Positions 34,226 to 43,016 of a stretch of 64,000 nucleotides of DNA are shown piece after piece. Position numbers and translations under genes: made by a program. The notes beneath the pieces were generated by a model that saw nothing but the letters and a program-made list of their open reading frames with translations, was not told the origin of the DNA and made no database searches. Each line of letters opens with the position of its first letter. Position 1 is the stretch's first letter. Source of the stretch: Ruminococcus sp. AF46-10NS (lineage in GTDB: Bacteria; Bacillota; Clostridia; Lachnospirales; Lachnospiraceae); contig NZ_QRNF01000015.1 in assembly GCF_003474435.1 (NCBI RefSeq), forward strand, positions 20,921 to 84,920. The letters are read 5' to 3'.

Positions 34226-35620
34226 ATGAGGATCTCTATGATACCATTTGGATTACTGTCCGGCTTTATGGACAGTAAAGAAATCCGGATCACAGAGCTG
34301 GGTGAAGATGGATTTCGGTTTCGGCTGGCAGAGGAATGTTCGGAACCGGAGCAGTTTCTGATCTGTTTTTATGATATGAAAAAAGCCGGGTACAGGAGAG
34401 TGGAGATCCGGAGGTTTGGGATGAGTGCAGCAGAGGAGCAATGCCTGCAGGATCAACAGCCAGTTGAAAAGAAAAACGGAAAATATTTTTACAGGGAATA
34501 TTTTGTGAGAGCAGAACAGAAGGACTATGTACAGGAGGGTCGGCGTCTGGTCGGAGAGTACAACAGATATATCCGTCTGAAGCTGGATGGAGACGATGCA
34601 GAGCTGGCGAAGACACTGACCGGTTATCCTGCAGAGTTGGATGAGGTGCACTGCAGGAGTCTGGAAGAACAGAAGAAGCAGTGGTTTTTCAGAGAAAGTG
34701 AAAAGGCTTCCGGAAATCCACAGGATACAATGGGTGAAGAAGAATTAAAGCTTTTGGATAATACAGAGTTTGCCCTGGAATTAAACTGCACTTCCCTGTA
34801 TGAAGAATATCTGTGCCAGCCGCTGCAGGCTTTTCTGGCATCTTACTGGCAGAAGAATTATCTCACTCACAGTTATTTTGCAGGCCGGATACCGGACAGA
34901 TTTTATATTGGAAATCAGTTCTGCCATAATCTGTTTCCGACAGAAGTGCAGCTTTTTTCTATTATGGATAAAATATATTCTGAAGGGTTGGAGATCACAC
35001 TGGAATTTTCTTATATCCGGGAATTTATGCTTTCGTCTGTGGGAAAGCTTCTGGAAAAGGTGGATAACTGGTGTTGTATTCATGGGGTGAATGTGGAAAT
35101 CGTAGTCAATGACTGGGCCATGATGGAAATGCTCTGTGGAAAAACATTCCGCCTGCGTCCTGTTCTTGGGACATTGCTCAATAAACGAAAAAAGGATCCG
35201 CGAATGAAATATAAATCCGGTGATACCTTATTATTTCAGCAAAACAGCCTGAATGCGGGGTTTTACCGGGATTTCCTGGCAGAAGAATTTCATATCCACA
35301 GATACGAGTGGGAGTCCTGCGGATATCCACAGGAGCTTCCACCGGGAAAAAACAGTCTGCATCTGCCTTTTTATCAGACAAACACTTCTCAGTACTGTCC
35401 ATTGTATGCTTTGTGCACCACTGGGGATCGTGGTACACAGCAGCTTGCGGAGCACTGTCCGAAATTTTGTGAAAAATACGCACTTCTTTATCCGGAACAT
35501 TTACACATGACAGGGCGGTATAACTCCCTGTTTGGTGTGGATAAAACATTTCCGGAGATACCTGAAATGTGGAAAAATATAAAAGGCACAAAGCCGGATC
35601 GTATTGTTGTTAATATATGA
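34226..35620 (+). CDS. Uncharacterised U32-associated protein with C-terminal cysteines
   Basis: 464 residues, no signal peptide or membrane helix. The N-terminal 180 residues are not recognised. Residues 190-400 look like a TIM-barrel related to U32/UbiV proteins: FALELNCTSLYEEYL, LEITLEFSYIREFMLSSVGK, VNVEIVVNDWAMMEML, LRPVLGTLLNKRKKDPRMKY. Four cysteines follow in the pattern C-x6-C-x13-C-x3-C (CPLYALC ... HCPKFCEKY), a plausible iron-sulfur ligand set. The stop overlaps an in-frame ATG of the U32 gene, so the two proteins probably act together, like the UbiU-UbiV heterodimer. No function claimed. Confidence 0.72.
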   Translation: MRISMIPFGLLSGFMDSKEIRITELGEDGFRFRLAEECSEPEQFLICFYDMKKAGYRRVEIRRFGMSAAEEQCLQDQQPVEKKNGKYFYREYFVRAEQKDYVQEGRRLVGEYNRYIRLKLDGDDAELAKTLTGYPAELDEVHCRSLEEQKKQWFFRESEKASGNPQDTMGEEELKLLDNTEFALELNCTSLYEEYLCQPLQAFLASYWQKNYLTHSYFAGRIPDRFYIGNQFCHNLFPTEVQLFSIMDKIYSEGLEITLEFSYIREFMLSSVGKLLEKVDNWCCIHGVNVEIVVNDWAMMEMLCGKTFRLRPVLGTLLNKRKKDPRMKYKSGDTLLFQQNSLNAGFYRDFLAEEFHIHRYEWESCGYPQELPPGKNSLHLPFYQTNTSQYCPLYALCTTGDRGTQQLAEHCPKFCEKYALLYPEHLHMTGRYNSLFGVDKTFPEIPEMWKNIKGTKPDRIVVNI

Positions 35621-35697
35621 CAGGTGATGAGCAGGCTGCGAAGGTAGATCGCGAATATCTGTTTGACAAAAATACATTTCAAAAAAAGGAACAGGAC

Positions 35698-36714
35698 ATG
35701 GATAACGGTATGAAAATAACAGCCGGGTTAGGCTCCATAGATGAATATGAACGTTTTGTGCAGGCAGGAGCAGATGAATTTTTCTGTGGCTATGTACCAT
35801 TTTCCTGGGCGGAAAAATACGGCACAGTAATGCCGTTAAATCGCAGGGAGGTTCTCTGCTGCAATGTTCAGCTTGGAGCATACAGTGAGCTGGAGATCCT
35901 TTCCCAGATGGTGAAAAAATATAAAAAGCCGGTGCATCTCACCTTCAATTCCCTGTATTATCTGCCGAAACAATATCTGGAGATCGGAGATATCATAGAG
36001 AAGTGCATGGAAATTGGATTTCGAAGCTATATCATTGCAGATCCGGCGCTTCTTGTTTATCTGAAAAACAGGGGGATTTCCTGTGAGATCCATCTCAGCG
36101 GAGAGACAGGGGAAGTGAACAGCGAAATGCTGAAGATGTTCCGGCGCTTTCCTCTGAAGAGATTGATCTTTCATCGGAAAAACACGTTCCGGGATATGCA
36201 GTCTGTTATTGCATCTCAGAGAGAGGTGGAGAAACAGGCCGGGATCCGGCAGGAGGAGGGAATGGAGTTCGAGGCCTTTGTGCTGAATGAAATGTGTCAG
36301 TTTACAGGAGCTTTCTGTAATTCTCTTCACTGTGATGAGCTGGGATATCTTTGCAGGGTGCCCTATTGGCTGGGAACTGTACGGAATGGTGAGGCTGTTC
36401 CGGAAAAAATAAAGGCTCTTCAGGAGCAGGCGTGGGATCAGGAACCAGCTCCGGAATCATATGATGAAACCGGATATCTCTGCGGCGAGACCGGCTGTGG
36501 CCTGTGCGCACTGTATCAGCTGAAGCAGGCAGGGATCACGCACCTGAAGCTGGTTGGCCGGGGAAACTATGTGAACTATATGGAAAAAGATATCCGGAAC
36601 CTGCGAAAAGCGCTGGAAATTCTGGACGCTACAGAAAATGAGAGGGAATTTAAATATACGTTAAAACGGACAGTGTTTCCGGCGGGGTGTAGCGGAAGAT
36701 GTTATTATCAGTAA
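35698..36714 (+). CDS. Peptidase U32-family protein
   Basis: About 338 residues. U32 strings: MKITAGLGSIDEYERFVQAG, ADEFFCGYVPFSW, KPVHLTFNSLYY, YIIADPALLVYLKNRG, IHLSGETGEVNSEMLKMF and FEAFVLNEMCQFTGAFCNSL. Cysteines cluster after residue 230 (MCQ, FCN, HCDE, YLC, then YLCGETGCGLCALYQL), as in UbiU/TrhP-type members that carry a [4Fe-4S] cluster and act on RNA or quinone precursors. A start at 35617 overlapping the previous stop (ATGA) is possible; AAGGA before 35698 and the family N-terminus favour the shorter form. Confidence 0.85.
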   Translation: MDNGMKITAGLGSIDEYERFVQAGADEFFCGYVPFSWAEKYGTVMPLNRREVLCCNVQLGAYSELEILSQMVKKYKKPVHLTFNSLYYLPKQYLEIGDIIEKCMEIGFRSYIIADPALLVYLKNRGISCEIHLSGETGEVNSEMLKMFRRFPLKRLIFHRKNTFRDMQSVIASQREVEKQAGIRQEEGMEFEAFVLNEMCQFTGAFCNSLHCDELGYLCRVPYWLGTVRNGEAVPEKIKALQEQAWDQEPAPESYDETGYLCGETGCGLCALYQLKQAGITHLKLVGRGNYVNYMEKDIRNLRKALEILDATENEREFKYTLKRTVFPAGCSGRCYYQ

Positions 36715-36804
36715 CAAAAAGGGAAGCTTTTTTGCGTTGGATTAAATGATAAATGGGATGAAAACCAGAATCAGGAAAGGACATGGTGCAGATTGCAGAT
36801 TTGA

Positions 36805-36957
36805 CGGTCCTGGGAAAAAGCTATTTCCGGATTATTTGGGATCAATGGTGTGTGGAGTTTCTTCCTGAGTTCAGAGATCATTACAGTTGCTGTGATCCTG
36901 ATACTGGCGAGATCCGGGCAGAAAAAGAATGTATTTTCCGAAGAAATCCAGGACTGA
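36805..36957 (+). pseudogene. C-terminal remnant of a MATE-type transporter
   Basis: An open stretch without a start codon encodes ISGLFGINGVWSFFLSSEII, TVAVILILARSGQKKN and a stop. The phrase FGINGVW followed by a Glu-containing hydrophobic helix and a basic tail is typical of the last helix of MATE pumps. Upstream sequence in this frame has stops. A gene relic in the spacer between the U32 gene and the acetyltransferase. Confidence 0.5.
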
Positions 36958-37007
36958 AAGCTGTGAATATCAAATTGCTAAGATAGTGTGAGGAGAAAAG
37001 ATAAAAA

Positions 37008-37490
37008 ATGAATTTCGAGCGTGTAAAAAGAGAAGAAGCAGATACAGTTCTGAAGCTGTACCGTTCGCTGCTGGGGACGCCCTATTGTGTGTGGACAGAA
37101 GATTACCCTTCAGAAAAAGAAGTGGAATTTGATTTTTCCAGAGATGCGCTGTTCTGTATGCGGGACAATGCAGGAAATATCGCAGGTGTGATCTCCATTG
37201 ATGATGATCCAAATGTGGAATGTCTCACATGCTGGTCAGAAACCATGGTGCCGTCAGCGGAGGTCTCCCGGGTGGGAGTACGCCGGGAATTCCAGAACCA
37301 GGGAATTGCCCGGAAGCTTCTTGAGGGTGTAATGGAAGAACTGAAGAATCGGGGTTATCAAGCTGTACATCTCCTTGTTGCGAAGGACAATGTAAAAGCA
37401 CTCCGCTCTTATGATAAGCTGAATTTTGAGAATGTGGGAGAGTGTGAACTCTGGGGACATATGTACTGGTGTTATGAGAAAGAATTATAA
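37008..37490 (+). CDS. GNAT-family N-acetyltransferase
   Basis: 160 residues with the acetyl-CoA binding motif VSRVGVRREFQNQGIARKLL (R-x-x-x-x-Q-G-x-A) around residue 88-107 and the later motif KDNVKALRSYDKLNFENVGE. The N-terminal MNFERVKREEADTVLKLYRS is the usual first strand-helix. Substrate unknown (protein, polyamine or small amine). Preceded by GAGGAG and followed by a bidirectional terminator shared with the LacI gene. Confidence 0.9.
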   Translation: MNFERVKREEADTVLKLYRSLLGTPYCVWTEDYPSEKEVEFDFSRDALFCMRDNAGNIAGVISIDDDPNVECLTCWSETMVPSAEVSRVGVRREFQNQGIARKLLEGVMEELKNRGYQAVHLLVAKDNVKALRSYDKLNFENVGECELWGHMYWCYEKEL

Positions 37491-37508
37491 AAAAACACTA
37501 TAAAAATG

Positions 37509-37606
37509 AAAAAAGGTATCTTTTTGCCGGGCGGTAGATCGACCACCAATGTCAGATCGATAAGTGGTGGTCAATATACAGTCAGCAGAGAAGATACCTG
37601 TTTTTT
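37509..37606. terminator. Long bidirectional terminator
   Basis: Nested inverted repeat: outer AAAAAAGGTATCTT / AAGATACCTGTTTTTT and inner GACCACCA / TGGTGGTC. It lies between the converging acetyltransferase and LacI genes and has A/T tracts on both sides. Confidence 0.8.
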
Positions 37607-37619
37607 GTTTGAAAGCAGA

Positions 37620-38639
37620 TCAGATCCTCCGACAGCTGTCCCTCTCGATCAGCTGATGAGGCACAATGATCTTTGTGGCCGGAAGGCTCGGATTTTCGAT
37701 ATGACTGATCATCTGCGTAGCCGCTTCCATTCCAAGCTGCCCGGAATTGATATCAATGGAGGTCAGCTGTGGCGAAGTCAGTCTGGCAAAAAGTGAATTG
37801 TTAAAGGAAAGAATGGACAGATCCTCCGGTATGGAGATATCTGCTTCCATACAGATCCTTTCCAGAGAAAGCGCCAGAATGTCATCACTGACAAGCACAG
37901 CTGTAGGACGATCCTCGCTTAAAAGCAGCTTTCGAAGCTCCTGAAACTCATCCTGGGAAGCTGCCGGAACCTCTATACAGTATTCAGGCTGTACGGTTAA
38001 TCCGTGACTGATCAGCGCAGTCATGTAGCCGGTTTTACGGTCTGCGGAAAAGACCAGGGAATTATCTACACCCAGATAAGCGATCTTCCGGTGGCCCAGA
38101 GCATAAAGATACTCCGTTGCCTCCTGTCCGGCCAGAAGGTTGTCATTATCGATGTAGATCGTATGATTGGTGTATTGTGCCGGTTTTCCGATCAGGATAT
38201 AGAGAAGTCCCTCACTGAAAAGAAAATCAATAACAGGATCATTCACACGGGAATAAAGAACGATAAATCCGTCAACCTTACCGCTTCTGGACATGGAACG
38301 TACCGCAGTCAGGATTTCTTCTTCATTCTGACCGGTAACAATGGTGCTGATATATTGATGTGCGTTACAGTAGTGGCTGATTCCCCGGATCGTCTCAAGA
38401 TAAAAGGAATTCTCGTATGTCTCCTTTGGGGACGGAGGCAGGATGATACCGATGGAGCGGGAAATCTGTGCTGCCAGGTTGCTGGCCTGGAAATTCGGCT
38501 CATAGCCAAGCTCCGCCATGGCTCTGCGTACACGTTCCTTGGTTTCTTCACTGATAGATGGATTGTTTTTGCAGGTTCTGGAAACGGTGGACGGGGACAC
38601 CCCGGCCAGAGCTGCCACATCCTTGATGGTTACTGCCAT
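37620..38639 (-). CDS. LacI-family regulator of malQ
   Basis: 339 residues. LacI helix-turn-helix MAVTIKDVAALAGVSPSTVS, RTCKNNPSISEETKERVRRA, hinge helix YEPNFQASNLAAQISRSIGI, then a periplasmic-binding-like sensor domain (residues 62-339; YIDNDNLLAGQEATEYLYAL, GHRKIAYLG, LSILSFNNSLFARLTSPQLT). Divergent from malQ, with a 13-base-arm palindrome sitting on the malQ promoter, so it most likely represses malQ until a maltodextrin-type signal appears. GGAGG directly precedes the ATG. Confidence 0.93.
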   Translation of the reverse strand: MAVTIKDVAALAGVSPSTVSRTCKNNPSISEETKERVRRAMAELGYEPNFQASNLAAQISRSIGIILPPSPKETYENSFYLETIRGISHYCNAHQYISTIVTGQNEEEILTAVRSMSRSGKVDGFIVLYSRVNDPVIDFLFSEGLLYILIGKPAQYTNHTIYIDNDNLLAGQEATEYLYALGHRKIAYLGVDNSLVFSADRKTGYMTALISHGLTVQPEYCIEVPAASQDEFQELRKLLLSEDRPTAVLVSDDILALSLERICMEADISIPEDLSILSFNNSLFARLTSPQLTSIDINSGQLGMEAATQMISHIENPSLPATKIIVPHQLIERDSCRRI

Positions 38640-38723
38640 AAGTTTGCCTCCTTACGGATATGCCGGATCAAAGCGGAAGTATGTATCTGATCTGGCTTTT
38701 TAATATCTCAGTTTGATAGATAT

Positions 38724-38752
38724 ATTGTAGTTCATAACAAGGATACTGTCAA
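38724..38752 (-). promoter_or_regulatory. Promoter of the LacI-family regulator
   Basis: On the minus strand TTGACA (38752-38747), 17-base spacer, TACAAT (38729-38724). Confidence 0.75.
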
Positions 38753-38906
38753 ACATATTGCATAGAAAATTGCATGAAATTGCGTAAAATCAGGTGTGCA
38801 GAGAATCATGCAGTGAAGTGCAGGCAGATTTCTGTTTGACATAATGAAAAACTGCACAAAATCAGGATGTAAAAATTGTAAGAAAGGTAGAAAAGACAAA
38901 AAGCCA

Positions 38907-38960
38907 TTGCACTTCATGCAAAATAAACGTATAATTTACGCAAACGATTGCGTAAATTAT
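38907..38960 (+). promoter_or_regulatory. malQ promoter with LacI-type operator
   Basis: TTGCAC (38907-38912), 17-base spacer, TATAAT (38930-38935). A palindrome with exact 13-base arms, ATAATTTACGCAA / TTGCGTAAATTAT around ACGA (38931-38960), overlaps the -10 box and start site. Its core GCAAACGATTGC is a standard LacI/CcpA-type operator shape. Confidence 0.9.
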
Positions 38961-39035
38961 ATGAATATGCATCCGTGAGAGGATAATAGATAAGATGCTC
39001 TGAGATGCAGGGCTCAACATAAGGAGAGAAAAGAT

Positions 39036-40544
39036 ATGGATAAAAGAGCAGCCGGCATTCTGATGCCGATCACAAGCCTGCCGTCAGAGTACGGCATCGG
39101 ATGTTTTTCAAAGAGTGCCTATGATTTTGTGGACTGGCTGAAGGAAGCGGGACAGAGCTACTGGCAGATCCTTCCGCTGGGACCTACCAGTTACGGAGAT
39201 TCTCCGTACCAGTCCTTCTCCACTTTTGCGGGAAATCCGTATTTTATCAGCCTGAAGGCACTGGTGGAAGAAGGTGTCCTTACAAAGGAGGACTGTGATA
39301 AGGTCAGCTGGGGAAGAAGAGCAGACAGTGTAGACTATGAGAAAATCTACAAAGGCCGTTACAAGCTTCTCCGCAAAGCCTATGAAAACAGTAACATCAG
39401 CGAGAATCCGGATTATCAGAAATTTGTTGCAGAAAACAGCTGGTGGCTTTCCGACTATGCACTTTTTATGGCAGTAAAGGATCAGTTCGGCGGTGTTGAG
39501 TGGACAAAATGGGCAGAGGATATCCGCCTTCGCTGGGCAAATGCCATGGATTACTATCGTAGAGAATTATATTTTGATATTGAATTCCAGCAGTATATGC
39601 AGTTCAAATTCTATGAACAGTGGATGAAACTGAAAAAATATGCCAACGAAAAAGGTATCCAGATCATCGGAGATATCCCGATCTATGTAGCTATGGACAG
39701 TGCAGATACCTGGGCTCATCCGGAGCTTTTCCAGCTGGATGAGGAGAATGTGCCGGTGGCTGTAGCCGGATGTCCGCCGGACGGATTTTCCGCAACAGGA
39801 CAGCTCTGGGGAAATCCACTGTATTGCTGGGATTATCACAGAAATACAGGATATCAGTGGTGGATCTCCAGACTGAGCTATGTATTCCGCCTTTATGATG
39901 TGGTAAGGATCGACCATTTCCGTGGCTTTGATGAGTATTTTTCCATTCCGTACGGTGCGGAAAATGCTATTAGCGGTCACTGGGAAAAAGGTCCTGGGAT
40001 CGATCTGTTCCGCAAGGTAGAGCAGGCTCTTGGATGGAAGCAGGTTATTGCCGAGGATCTTGGTTATGTGACAGATTCTGTTCGTCAGCTTGTCCATGAC
40101 AGCGGATTTCCGGGAATGAAGGTTCTGGAGTTCGCTTTTGATTCCAGAGATTCCGGATGTGCCAATGATTATCTTCCGCATAACTATCCGGAGAACAGTG
40201 TGGCATACACAGGAACTCATGATAATGAGACCATTGCCGGATGGTGGAAGAGCATTACTGCAAAAGAGCGTAAGCTTGCCAGAGATTATCTCTGTGACAG
40301 TTGTACACCGGACAAGGATCTGTATAAATGCTTTATCAGCCTGGTTATGAGAAGCAGCGCAAAGCTCTGCGTGATCCCCATGCAGGATTACATGGGGCTG
40401 GATAACAGCAGTAGAATGAATCAGCCTTCCACAGTAGGAAAGAACTGGAAATGGAGGATCCGCAAAAGGGAGCTGACTGTGAAGCTTCAGAAAGAGATTC
40501 ATGGTATTGCGCTTCGCTACGGACGTATGAACTGGTCCGATTAA
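39036..40544 (+). CDS. malQ: 4-alpha-glucanotransferase (amylomaltase)
   Basis: GH77 enzyme that moves alpha-1,4-glucan chains between maltodextrins and releases glucose; cytosolic. 502 residues, the family length. Motifs: RAAGILMPITSLPSEYGIGC, YWQILPLGPTSYGDSPYQSF, IIGDIPIYVAMDSADTW, DVVRIDHFRGFDEYF (catalytic Asp), VIAEDLGYVTDSV (acid/base Glu) and YTGTHDNETIAGWW. Preceded by AAGGAGAG, a strong promoter and a LacI-type operator. It stands alone, without malP or a maltose transporter in the window. Confidence 0.95.
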   Translation: MDKRAAGILMPITSLPSEYGIGCFSKSAYDFVDWLKEAGQSYWQILPLGPTSYGDSPYQSFSTFAGNPYFISLKALVEEGVLTKEDCDKVSWGRRADSVDYEKIYKGRYKLLRKAYENSNISENPDYQKFVAENSWWLSDYALFMAVKDQFGGVEWTKWAEDIRLRWANAMDYYRRELYFDIEFQQYMQFKFYEQWMKLKKYANEKGIQIIGDIPIYVAMDSADTWAHPELFQLDEENVPVAVAGCPPDGFSATGQLWGNPLYCWDYHRNTGYQWWISRLSYVFRLYDVVRIDHFRGFDEYFSIPYGAENAISGHWEKGPGIDLFRKVEQALGWKQVIAEDLGYVTDSVRQLVHDSGFPGMKVLEFAFDSRDSGCANDYLPHNYPENSVAYTGTHDNETIAGWWKSITAKERKLARDYLCDSCTPDKDLYKCFISLVMRSSAKLCVIPMQDYMGLDNSSRMNQPSTVGKNWKWRIRKRELTVKLQKEIHGIALRYGRMNWSD

Positions 40545-40650
40545 CTGGTACGTTTGTGAGGTATATTCCGTTTAAACGGGACGTGTAAGAGAGTGCGAAG
40601 AATTTAGATAGAATAGTGTTTTTTTGTGTGATATAATGCTGTTTCGTAGA

Positions 40651-40685
40651 GGCAGCTGTCAGTAAAGGGGAGGCTGACAGCTGCC
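40651..40685 (+). terminator. Strong hairpin after malQ
   Basis: Perfect 12-base stem GGCAGCTGTCAG / CTGACAGCTGCC with an 11-base loop; the T tract is weak. A TATAAT at 40632-40637 just upstream means it could instead fold in the leader of the following gene. Confidence 0.6.
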
Positions 40686-40766
40686 TTATTCGTTTATAAG
40701 GATGCAGGGAAGCGGAGGGAAATATCTGCTTTGGATGCGTCAGATTTTTTCAATAAGGGGAGAATT

Positions 40767-41396
40767 ATGACAGGAAAAACACACGCAGCAGTGGGACTTG
40801 GAACGGTACTGGCCGTAACGCAGCCGTCCACAGTTCACGGGATGATACTTGCAGCAGGAACGGGAATGCTTGGAGCACTGATCAGCGATATTGATGTGGG
40901 AACCTCCAAATCCCATAAGGATGCGGACCGGATCACGCTGGTCGCGGTTCTGCTTGTGGCAGCAGAGATTGCACTGAATTATTTTTATGATTATTCCATC
41001 TGGGAAAAGATCCGCAACAACCAGTCCATGGCACCGGTAGCCATGGGAGTTATTCTTTTTATTGCAGTCTGTGCCTTTGGAAAAAATCAGCCACACCGGT
41101 CATTTATGCATTCGATCATGGCTATGGCTATTTTGAGTGCGGCCATATCCATGGTGTCAATGAAGCTGGTCTTTTGCTTTGTGGTTGGATTTACATCACA
41201 TCTGGTACTGGACTGCTTTAACCGAAAACGGGTACGGATCCTGTATCCGCTGCCGGGAGGCATTGCACTGGATTTCTGTAAGGCAGGAGGCTTTGTGGAT
41301 TCTCTGCTTTTTAAGCTGGGATCTGTGGCTGTGATTTTTGAGATCGTATATCTGGCTGTACAGATGGGAGAGAGCTGGAAGTTTTTTCAGATGTAG
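40767..41396 (+). CDS. YdjM-type membrane-bound metal-dependent hydrolase
   Basis: 209 residues with four or five membrane helices and the His/Asp pattern of the YdjM (DUF457) family: MTGKTHAAVGLG, LGALISDIDVGTSKSHKDAD, NQPHRSFMHSIMAMAI, GFTSHLVLDCFNRKRVRILY. These residues are expected to bind metal. Physiological role is not established; in E. coli the family is in the LexA regulon. Start chosen at the ATG behind GGGGAG at 40767, not the upstream 40731. Confidence 0.85.
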   Translation: MTGKTHAAVGLGTVLAVTQPSTVHGMILAAGTGMLGALISDIDVGTSKSHKDADRITLVAVLLVAAEIALNYFYDYSIWEKIRNNQSMAPVAMGVILFIAVCAFGKNQPHRSFMHSIMAMAILSAAISMVSMKLVFCFVVGFTSHLVLDCFNRKRVRILYPLPGGIALDFCKAGGFVDSLLFKLGSVAVIFEIVYLAVQMGESWKFFQM

Positions 41397-41440
41397 AGGA
41401 TGTTTTATTTACCGATTACGGATATTTTTATGGTTAAGAC

Positions 41441-41484
41441 AAAAAAGGAGCAGATTTTCCAAATGCGGAAGATCTGCTCCTTTT
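41441..41484. terminator. Terminator after YdjM-type gene
   Basis: Stem AAAAGGAGCAGAT / ATCTGCTCCTTTT with inner TTCC / GGAA; T tract on + and A/T tract on the other side, so it may serve both strands. Confidence 0.8.
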
Positions 41485-41532
41485 AACCGAATCAAGGAAG
41501 CTCCCTGCTTCAATTACGAATATCCACTTGAC
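41483..41532 (+). repeat. Internally deleted copy of dispersed hairpin repeat (copy D)
   Basis: TTAACCGAATCAAGGAAGCTCC then CCTGCTTCAATT joins directly to ACGAATATCCACTTGAC. The first part matches the left end, and the last part the right end, of the full element at 62574-62733, with the middle missing. Confidence 0.65.
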
Positions 41533-41577
41533 TCAAATGCGGATCATGAATATATGTCTGACGGTTTATAAGTGTGA

Positions 41578-42786
41578 TCATTTATTCTTTCTGATCTTGC
41601 AGGCGCATGCTGTGTAAAGTACGTCTGTGGAAGAATTCAGTGCTGTCTCGCAGGAATCCTGGATCACGCCTACAATGAAACCGACACCAACTACCTGCAT
41701 GGCAACATCATTCGGGATTCCGAAAAGGCTGCAGGCCATCGGGATCAGAAGAAGAGAACCGCCGGCAACTCCGGAAGCACCAGCCGCACTTGCAGCAGCC
41801 AGGACGCAGAGGATAAGAGCGGTTGGGAAGTCTACGCTGATACCAAGTGTATGTGCAGCAGCCAGAGCCATGACGGAAATGGTGATCGCTGCACCACCCA
41901 TGTTGATGGTTGCACCAAGAGGGATGGAGATGGAGTATGTATCCTCATCAAGTCCCAGATCCTTGCAGAGCTCCATGTTTACCGGAATGTTGGCAGCAGA
42001 GCTTCTTGTAAAGAAAGCTGTGATACCACTGTCTTTCAGGCAACGCAGAACCAGCGGATACGGATTCTGGCGTGTGCAGATGAAAGTAACGATCGGGTTG
42101 ATCACCAGTGCAACAAAGAGCATGGTTCCCACCAGTACACAGATCAGACGGCCATAGCTTAACAGTACGCCAAGTCCCTGCTCGGAGATGGTTGTGAAGA
42201 TTAGACCCATGATACCAAACGGAGCAAGACTGATGATCCATCTTACTGCTGTTGAAGTTGCATCGGAAATGTTTTCGATGACAGTCTTGGTAGTTTCGCT
42301 TGCAGCCTTCAGCGCGATACCGAAGATGATTGCCCATGCAAGGATACCGATGTAGTTTGCATTTACAAGTGCGTCAACCGGGTTGGAAACAATGTTCATC
42401 AGAAGATTTTTGAGGACCTCTGCAACACCGCTTGGCGGAGTGACGTCGGAAGTATTTGTATTTTCGGAGAAAGTCAGCATGATCGGGAACAGGCGACTGG
42501 AGATAACAGCTGCCAGTGCTGAGAGTACATTTCCCAGAAGATAAAGTACAACGACAAATTTCATGTTTGTTTTCTGGCCTTTTCCCATGTGGCACAGAGA
42601 ACTCATTACCAGGAAGAACACCAGAAGTGGGGCAATTCCGCGGAGAGCACCGACGAACAGATCACCGAGAATAGAGATCACAGCTGCCTGTGGGATAGCA
42701 AGTCCGAGGATAATACCAACGATCAGACCACAGATGATACGTTTGATCAGATTGATGCTGTTCCATTTTTGAATCAGGTTTTTCAT
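41578..42786 (-). CDS. sstT: Serine/threonine:Na+ symporter SstT
   Basis: 402 residues of the dicarboxylate/amino acid:cation symporter (DAACS) family. SstT-type strings: [57 protein letters not shown], the substrate hairpin [40 protein letters not shown] and [20 protein letters not shown]. Imports serine and threonine with Na+. An in-frame GTG precedes the ATG by two codons. A good promoter lies upstream; between it and the ATG there is a leader of about 125 bases. Confidence 0.95.
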   Translation of the reverse strand: MKNLIQKWNSINLIKRIICGLIVGIILGLAIPQAAVISILGDLFVGALRGIAPLLVFFLVMSSLCHMGKGQKTNMKFVVVLYLLGNVLSALAAVISSRLFPIMLTFSENTNTSDVTPPSGVAEVLKNLLMNIVSNPVDALVNANYIGILAWAIIFGIALKAASETTKTVIENISDATSTAVRWIISLAPFGIMGLIFTTISEQGLGVLLSYGRLICVLVGTMLFVALVINPIVTFICTRQNPYPLVLRCLKDSGITAFFTRSSAANIPVNMELCKDLGLDEDTYSISIPLGATINMGGAAITISVMALAAAHTLGISVDFPTALILCVLAAASAAGASGVAGGSLLLIPMACSLFGIPNDVAMQVVGVGFIVGVIQDSCETALNSSTDVLYTACACKIRKNK

Positions 42787-42916
42787 AGTCACGTTCCTCT
42801 TTCCTATTGTATGAGAGTGCTTTGATAAATGGTGGACTATACACGGCAGTCCGGTGTAGATCTGCTTGATTGATCTAAGGCAGTACTACTGCATCTCGCA
42901 AAAGCACAATATAATG

Positions 42917-42945
42917 ATTATATATGAATTTGTCCGCGTTGTAAA
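42917..42945 (-). promoter_or_regulatory. Promoter of sstT
   Basis: On the minus strand TTTACA (42945-42940), 17-base spacer, TATAAT (42922-42917). Confidence 0.75.
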
Positions 42946-43016
42946 GACAAATGTACAACAACAGGGAAAGCCATTATGAAAAACTGATTACAGGCGGCGT
43001 TTTTTGCAAATCGGAG

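Noticed and set aside
36783..36986. 67-codon + frame before the acetyltransferase
   Set aside because: A neighbouring frame encodes a recognisable MATE C-terminus, so this frame is incidental.
42787..42916. Riboswitch or attenuator in the sstT leader
   Set aside because: About 125 bases lie between promoter and start, but I see no known aptamer core and no terminator hairpin.
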